From assembly GCF_034190915.1 (NCBI RefSeq), contig NW_026947507.1, forward strand, positions 18,548,501 through 18,612,500: a DNA stretch of 64,000 nucleotides, given 5' to 3'. The translations under genes were made by a program, and so were the position numbers. Below, piece after piece: positions 59,108 through 64,000 of the stretch (the stretch's first letter is position 1; each line of letters starts with the position of its first letter). The stretch comes from Cavia porcellus. Lineage: Eukaryota > Chordata > Mammalia > Rodentia > Caviidae. The notes under the pieces were generated by a model. The model searched no databases, was not told the DNA's origin, and saw only the letters and a program-made list of their open reading frames with translations.

Positions 59108-60161
59108 ATGATAAAACGAAAGACCAAATTACAACCTCAAACCTCCAGCCCATCTCAGGAAACCCTAGGAGGAATGTATTTAGAAGAAAATATATTCCAT
59201 CCTCCTCATATATCAGACACAATAGCTACTGAAGTTGACAAGCAACTCCAGGAAGCTTTAAAGAAATTCAAACTTGAAATAATATCCCAAATAAAATAAG
59301 AAATGATAAAAGAAATGAAAGAGATTCTAAATGTATCTAAAGAAAACACAGATAAAAAAATTGGAGGAACTAAACAAAAAGATAGAATCCCTAGATGAGC
59401 AATATAAGAAACAAACAGAATACAGAATGCAGATGCACAGAGATATACAGGAAATAAAAAACTCCACTGAAAGTTGTAAAAACCACCTTAATGAAAGTGA
59501 AGATAGAATTTCAGACCTTGAAGACAGGATTGCACCTAGTGAACAGGAAAGGAAAGATCTTTTAAAAATAACAAGGAATCAGGAAACAAAAATTCAACAA
59601 CTGCAAGATGATGCAAAGAAGAATAACATAAGAATGATAGGGATTAATGAAAAAGAAGGAGACAACATAAAGGATATCAAGAGGATATTTAGAGAAGCAA
59701 TAGCTGAAAACTTCCCAAGCATGAGATCAGAAACTGACATCAGGATCAGTGAAGCATATAGAACTCCAAATAGTCATAACCAAAATAAAACTACACCCAG
59801 ACATATAATAATCACCATCCCAGAAATCCAACACAAGAATAGCTTATTAAAAGCTGTCAGAGAGAAAAGACAAATCACTTATAAAGGAAAACCTATCAGA
59901 ATCACAGCAGACTTCTCATCACAAACAATAAAGTCAAGAAGAGCATGGAGTGAAGTATTCCAGATCCTAAAGCAAAATGATTTCCAACCTAGACTGATAT
60001 ATCCTGCAAAACTATCATTTAAAATAGATGGTGAAATACGATACTTCCATGACAAAGAACAGCTGAAGAACTTCATGAACACCAAACCAACCCTGCAAAA
60101 AATATTGAAAGACAGTTTAGATACACAAAGGAAAAAACCACTAAGCAAAGCAAATAATTAA
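59108..60161 (+). pseudogene. L1-B ORF1 with one stop and one frameshift
   Basis: The RNA-binding chaperone of the L1 ribonucleoprotein. The N-terminal 63 codons (59108-59299) are basic and Pro/Ser-rich and end at a TAA (59297-59299), followed by a one-base frame change before about 59360. From 59331 the frame is open to 60161: a heptad-like coiled coil (LEELNKKIESLDEQ to ISDLEDRI), then the RRM (NNIRMIGINEKEG, EAYRTPN, PRHIIITIPEI) and the C-terminal domain (ITADFSSQTIKSRRAW to YFHDKEQLKNF). Total length of about 351 codons is normal for L1 ORF1. The start at 59108 is the first ATG after the 5' UTR and gives the expected basic N-terminus. Confidence 0.93.
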
Positions 60162-60180
60162 ACAGAACAGAAAGATAAAG

Positions 60181-60444
60181 ATGCAACAGCAGAGAGATAA
60201 GATTCCTACAATTAACCAACATTTAACAGTAATAACCATTAATGTAAATGGTCTCAATGCACCAATCAAAAGAAACAGACTAGCAGAATGGATCAAGAAA
60301 CAAAATCCAACCATATGCTGTTTACAGGAAACCCATCTAACCCAGAAGGATACTCACAGACTGAAAGTCAAAGGATGGAAAACAATTCTTCATGCAGCAG
60401 GAATCCAAAAAAAGGCAGGAGTAGCCATTCTGTTTGCAGACAAC
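60181..60444 (+). pseudogene. L1-B ORF2 N-terminus (endonuclease start), cut by inversion
   Basis: Begins 19 bp after ORF1 and encodes the start of the AP-type endonuclease: TINVNGLNAPIKRNRLAEWI (with the conserved Asn) and CCLQETHL (catalytic Glu). It ends after VAILFADN at 60444, where the 13-bp duplication and flanking DNA begin. The continuation of the domain lies on the minus strand at 58078-57403. The open frame runs about 13 codons into flanking DNA before stopping. Confidence 0.95.
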
Positions 60445-60457
60445 GAGGAAGTTACTT
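60445..60457. repeat. Target-site duplication of L1-B, right copy
   Basis: gaggaagttactt, identical to 53435-53447. It marks the right edge of the insertion, inside what would otherwise look like continued ORF2. Confidence 0.95.
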
Positions 60458-61897
60458 CTATAAATCTGTTTTCTATACAATGATATTAAAGAGGTGTAAA
60501 GATTAAAAAAGATACCGCACATTCACCTAGCACAATAGCAGAGTAGTAGCAAATGCTCGTTGATATTCTAAAGGTGTGTTCATGCTTTTTGTTTCCACAC
60601 TTTCACCAATCAACTATAACAGATAAGTCATGTTACATTTTTTCAAACAAATTATACTTGCCTACGAGTTCATTCCTACTTTTTTCTTATGTCACACTAG
60701 AATCATTTGATTGATTAATCTGTATTTCCTAGGACCATTTTCTTTCGGAGATTGGCAAACATTTCCACAATTACCATAGCACTTGCTGGATCTCTTGGCA
60801 GTATGATATACAACATCAGGCTGAATTATAATTGACTCCGCCAAACTTACCATAAGGCACCATTTAGAAAGACTATCAGATAAGATTTACAGAAATACAC
60901 AGAAATTTTTCTTTAACAGTACATATATATATATATATATGTATGCATAAACAAAAGTACATGTATAATTTTGTGTAGATACTAATAAATTTTACTTTCA
61001 AAACTTGAAAGAGGCTTACTTCCATACAGTGCTGGAAAAAAAGGCCGAGAGAACAACCACTGTGCATTTGATTTCAGGAGTGCTTATGTGTATAAATCTT
61101 CATATATCACATATTACAAATGAAATTATTCTTATTCTTCTATAATCGAGATTTTTGGTCATAAATTTGTATTAAAATGGGGTAGAAAATCAACTTGCAA
61201 GCTTGCATCCTTTCATTTCATCTTTTTTTTCTATGAAAAATACTACTCTTGTTCTTTGAGGAAAAGTGTATTATTTTGTACACATTGTGTTTGCACACAG
61301 AGGAATGTTTAATAATCTAATATTACTGTCATCTCTGTATAGAAATTGATATTTCAGAAATGATAATTGTAAAAATAAATTACTTTCTTTTTGGAAAAGG
61401 GTTCTTCCAGGCTTGCTTCTTCAGTCATCTGAGTTGCAGTTAACTCAGCTGCAGGATTAATGAGCTAAGGGTCTCTTAGGCAGCAGTTTTTACATCCAAA
61501 GTGAGTTGTAGCTCTAAATTTCATTTTGTAGGTGGAGGCTGCATTAACTGCTCTCACTTAGCTTGTCTAAGTACCCTAAGTAGGACCAATGTATGTCCAC
61601 ATTTTGTTTGTAACTTGAACCTAAATACCTCTAGGCAAATTGTCTTTCATCACTTTATTTCTTTATGCAATATTTGGGTCTTTTGCTGTCTTAACTGCTT
61701 CCTGAGCACCAAACTGTTCTACTCTGGGACTAAAAACTTTAGTGACACAAAGTCAGTGTCTTCTACTGTCTTTTTCTTTGCATGACAACATCTTTCTTTA
61801 CCTAACTCATAAAGTTACATTCCCGTGGTACCTGCTTTTTATCTCTGTTCAGTGTAACTTTCACTGAATTGAATGAGTGGATCAATTGAATGATTGG
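60458..61897. other. AT-rich unique sequence
   Basis: Contains the AT microsatellite at 60922-60940. A 94-codon frame at 61501-61785 has no known motif. No repeat recognised in the rest. Confidence 0.4.
60922..60940. repeat. (AT)n microsatellite
   Basis: About 9 AT units. Confidence 0.95.
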
Positions 61898-61952
61898 ATC
61901 TACTCAGTCTCCCATTACTGTGATTACAGGCATGCACCACTACATTGGGCTT
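61898..61952 (-). repeat. B1-like SINE fragment
   Basis: 'ctactcagtctcccattact' and 'gattacaggcatgcaccact' form the reverse complement of a B1 5' end. Confidence 0.65.
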
Positions 61953-62124
61953 TCTTGAACTATTTTTAAAAAAATTTTACAGAGTGTTAATCCTCTTGTG
62001 ATAAGTCTTAGTTTCACCTTTTAATCGTTTGTTTACTGTGTCTTCCTCTGCACTGTTTCAATTAACACAGGGAGACTGTTTTCTTTTATACTCTGTTAAA
62101 TTCTAAGATCCCAGGAAATTTCTT

Positions 62125-62147
<23 letters not shown>
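62125..62147. repeat. (TA)n microsatellite
   Basis: About 11 TA units directly left of a perfect palindrome. Confidence 0.95.
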
Positions 62148-62155
<8 letters not shown>

Positions 62156-62177
62156 GCTGAGTATATATATACTCAGC
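62156..62177. repeat. Perfect 22-bp palindrome
   Basis: gctgagtatat and its exact reverse complement meet without a spacer. It could extrude as a hairpin and may be a by-product of instability at the adjoining TA repeat. Confidence 0.9.
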
Positions 62178-63329
62178 AAAATACTTGAAGAGAATCAGTG
62201 AATGAAACATCTCATATTTTGTCGAAATCATAGTGTTCTTATTGAACGCCAAAAATCTGTGGATGTGTTAAAATGACTACTGACTGCAGAAGTCTATGTA
62301 AATGGAATGAAACAGTTGACCACTGTTATCAACTGTACTGAGAAAATAAGTATTGATCACCAATATTAGAGAAAGATTATAAATTTGTAAAGATGTATAT
62401 TACTAACATTATTACTGGTATATCCTTTAAATTTACAGGAGTTAATTTTTGAAAATATGTTGCTTTTATTTTGCAAGGTTAAAGTTTAGAGTTAATGTGC
62501 CTATTTTATAGAAAATTAAAAGAATAGTAAAATGGAATATAAGATAAGACATTTGCCCTTGAAGAAGAGTGCATCTGATTGTTTGTATCCACTGATAGGC
62601 AAGTAAACACAGATCCAAGGCTTCCACTGAAAGTGAAATATTAGAAATACTTTATTGTGTAATCAAAAGAATACAAGCTCTTGGAAATTCATTTTGAGGA
62701 ACCTTGCTTTAAAATTTTGTACCCTATCCTGGAAGAGGAGAAATATTTAATTGGGTCCAACATTTACTGCCTGGAAAAAAATCTGTGCTGGAATATATCG
62801 CTCAATATAATTGGGTTTCATAAAAAATACATTTTTTCTAGTTATATTACATTATTTTAAAAGTGTCACTCATTCTGATTTGATTTGATTCTTAACAGGA
62901 TACTGCTAGTTAAAAATTTATTGCAATGATATAAACAATTAATAAATCATATTTCTGTTATCCTTATGAATTACATGTCAGACTATTTTACCTTTTACTT
63001 AGTTTTACCTGATTCTAATCTGAAAAAGTGACTCACTAAGTACCATAAAATAAATACACTGTGAATTAATTTCAGAATAACAAGTTTCTAAAACCATGAG
63101 AATGCTATAACATGAATGTCATATACGGTTAGATTTATACCCATTTGTTTGATGCTAATATAACTGATAGTTTTTTTTTATTTCAACTTTAGCTTATTTC
63201 TGCACTTTATTTTTTGACCATGTACTTTGCAGTAATTTCAATCAGTGTAACTGAAGAACTACACAGACATGCCCATCTTTAATTCCTACAGATTGCTTGC
63301 AAAGACTTTGGAAGTAAAGAAAGACAGAG

Positions 63330-63490
63330 AATAATGAGAATTTCACAGCTGCTGACAGCTGTCAGCCAATCTGCAGATAACAATTAGATCACAATTAACA
63401 AAGCCTGAGGGTTATAGCCACCCCCAAATGGCAATATTCTGTCTACTGCTATTAAGGAGAAAAACATTAACCTGAAAAGTCTGAAGAAAG
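63330..63490. promoter_or_regulatory. Candidate conserved non-coding element with palindromic E-box
   Basis: The segment includes a 16-bp perfect palindrome gctgacagctgtcagc (63351-63366) centred on the E-box CAGCTG, a second CAGCTG a few bases to the left, TGACAG half-sites on both strands (TALE-homeodomain type) and ATTAG/ATTAAC cores at 63380-63400. Composition differs from the AT-rich flanks. Function is inference. Confidence 0.3.
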
Positions 63491-63694
63491 CTAAGCCACT
63501 TCTACTGGCAGAGAACATGTGACCAGGATTTGCTGAGAAATAGTCATTTTGCAATGTCTCCAAGTGCCTGTTTACAGTTTTTCCTTTAAACTGATTCTAA
63601 ACAGGCCTTCTCATCCATTTTGCTTTCTTTATTTTACTTTGAATATAGCTTCTCAGTTTCCTTGCTGAAACCTGATGTTTCTCCAGCATTACAT

Positions 63695-63965
63695 GGTAGT
63701 GTCTTAGCCACTTTCCAATCACAGACAAAATACCTGAGACTTGACGAGCTTGATTTTAGCTCATGGTTTTAGTCAATGTTCGGCTGTGTCCACTGCATGC
63801 CCGGAGTGGGAACGGAAGGAGAAGGGAGGAGCAGGGAAAGTGATGAACCCTGCCAAGCCATTCTCACAGCGACCCTTTACAACTCACTTTTCCCGCATGA
63901 CATTTACCGTATTAAAAGTGATAGCAAAGAGTGTTTCATTAAAACTTATCTATTTTCTTTTACTT
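63695..63965 (+). repeat. Old hAT/MaLR-type repeat, tentative
   Basis: The text 'gtcttagccactttccaatc', 'gacaaaatacctgagactt' and 'agctcatggttttagtcaat' matches the start of a common rodent repeat ('...cactgtgacaaaatacctgag... ggctcatggtttcagtcc...'). The 66-codon frame at 63776-63976 is not a gene. Confidence 0.5.
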
Positions 63966-64000
63966 CTTCAATCTAAGTACAAATTCCAGAAGGGCAATTA

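Larger units (their letters stand above)
53448..60444 (-). mobile_element. Near-full-length L1 with 5' inversion (L1-B)
   Basis: A 6997-bp insertion between perfect 13-bp duplications. The minus-strand part (53448 to about 58078) has poly(A), 3' UTR and ORF2 from roughly residue 98 to the end. The plus-strand part (about 58079-60444) has the 5' UTR monomers, ORF1 and the first ~88 codons of ORF2. Only about ten ORF2 codons appear lost at the break. This is the twin-priming product known for human and mouse L1. Pieces add up to a complete ~7-kb element: 5' UTR ~1.03 kb, ORF1 ~1.05 kb, 19-bp spacer, ORF2 ~1280 codons, 3' UTR ~1.06 kb. Stops in both ORFs and the inversion make it immobile. Confidence 0.97.
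61953..63694. other. AT-rich unique sequence with a palindrome and a candidate regulatory segment
   Basis: Includes an AT microsatellite at 62125-62147, a 22-bp palindrome at 62156-62177 and the candidate element at 63330-63490. No gene or interspersed repeat recognised. Confidence 0.4.

Noticed and set aside
59879..60148. 89-codon minus-strand frame
   Set aside because: Antisense of L1-B ORF1.

Overview
This window looks like a gene-poor, AT-rich stretch of a mammalian nuclear genome, most likely a rodent. The rodent call rests on B1-type (7SL-derived) SINEs, on many tRNA-derived ID-type SINEs, and on L1 LINEs with a tandem-monomer promoter. The exact lineage cannot be fixed by eye. The ID-like SINE variant and the 123-bp L1 monomer do not look like the standard mouse or rat forms, so I favour a non-murid rodent at low confidence. 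I find no host protein-coding exon, rRNA or functional tRNA gene. Every long open frame belongs to a retrotransposon.

Layout. 1-18.6 kb: AT-rich sequence with ID and B1 SINEs, old L1 and other decayed repeats, and a solo LTR (1573-2156) inserted in an old L1. 18.6-26.6 kb: a 3' UTR fragment (18620-19640) and a longer element (about 23895-26560) that carries L1-type ORF1 followed directly by an L1-type 3' UTR with no ORF2. This is the organisation of a HAL1 ('half-L1'). 26.7-46.3 kb: mostly unique AT-rich DNA with two related solo LTRs in opposite orientation (29675-30096 and 34140-34537), old L1 pieces and a few possible conserved non-coding segments. 46.3-52.2 kb: old L1 fragments interrupted by a young 5'-truncated L1 ('L1-A', 47224-50970) whose partial ORF2 is still open. 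53.4-60.5 kb: a near-complete 7-kb L1 ('L1-B') flanked by a perfect 13-bp target-site duplication, with its 5' half inverted. 60.5-64 kb: unique DNA, a perfect 22-bp palindrome, and a short E-box-rich segment.

The most informative element is L1-B. Its inverted 5' part exposes a whole promoter region: six tandem monomers (four of 123 bp, two longer proximal ones), then the rest of the 5' UTR, ORF1 and the first ~88 codons of ORF2, all on the plus strand. The rest of ORF2 and a 1-kb 3' UTR lie on the minus strand. This is the twin-priming structure known for L1. L1-A and L1-B are close relatives of one recently active subfamily. The HAL1-like copies share their 3' UTR but carry a segment of about 95 bp that L1-A and L1-B lack. 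L1-A is truncated and L1-B is inverted and carries stops, so neither can move on its own.
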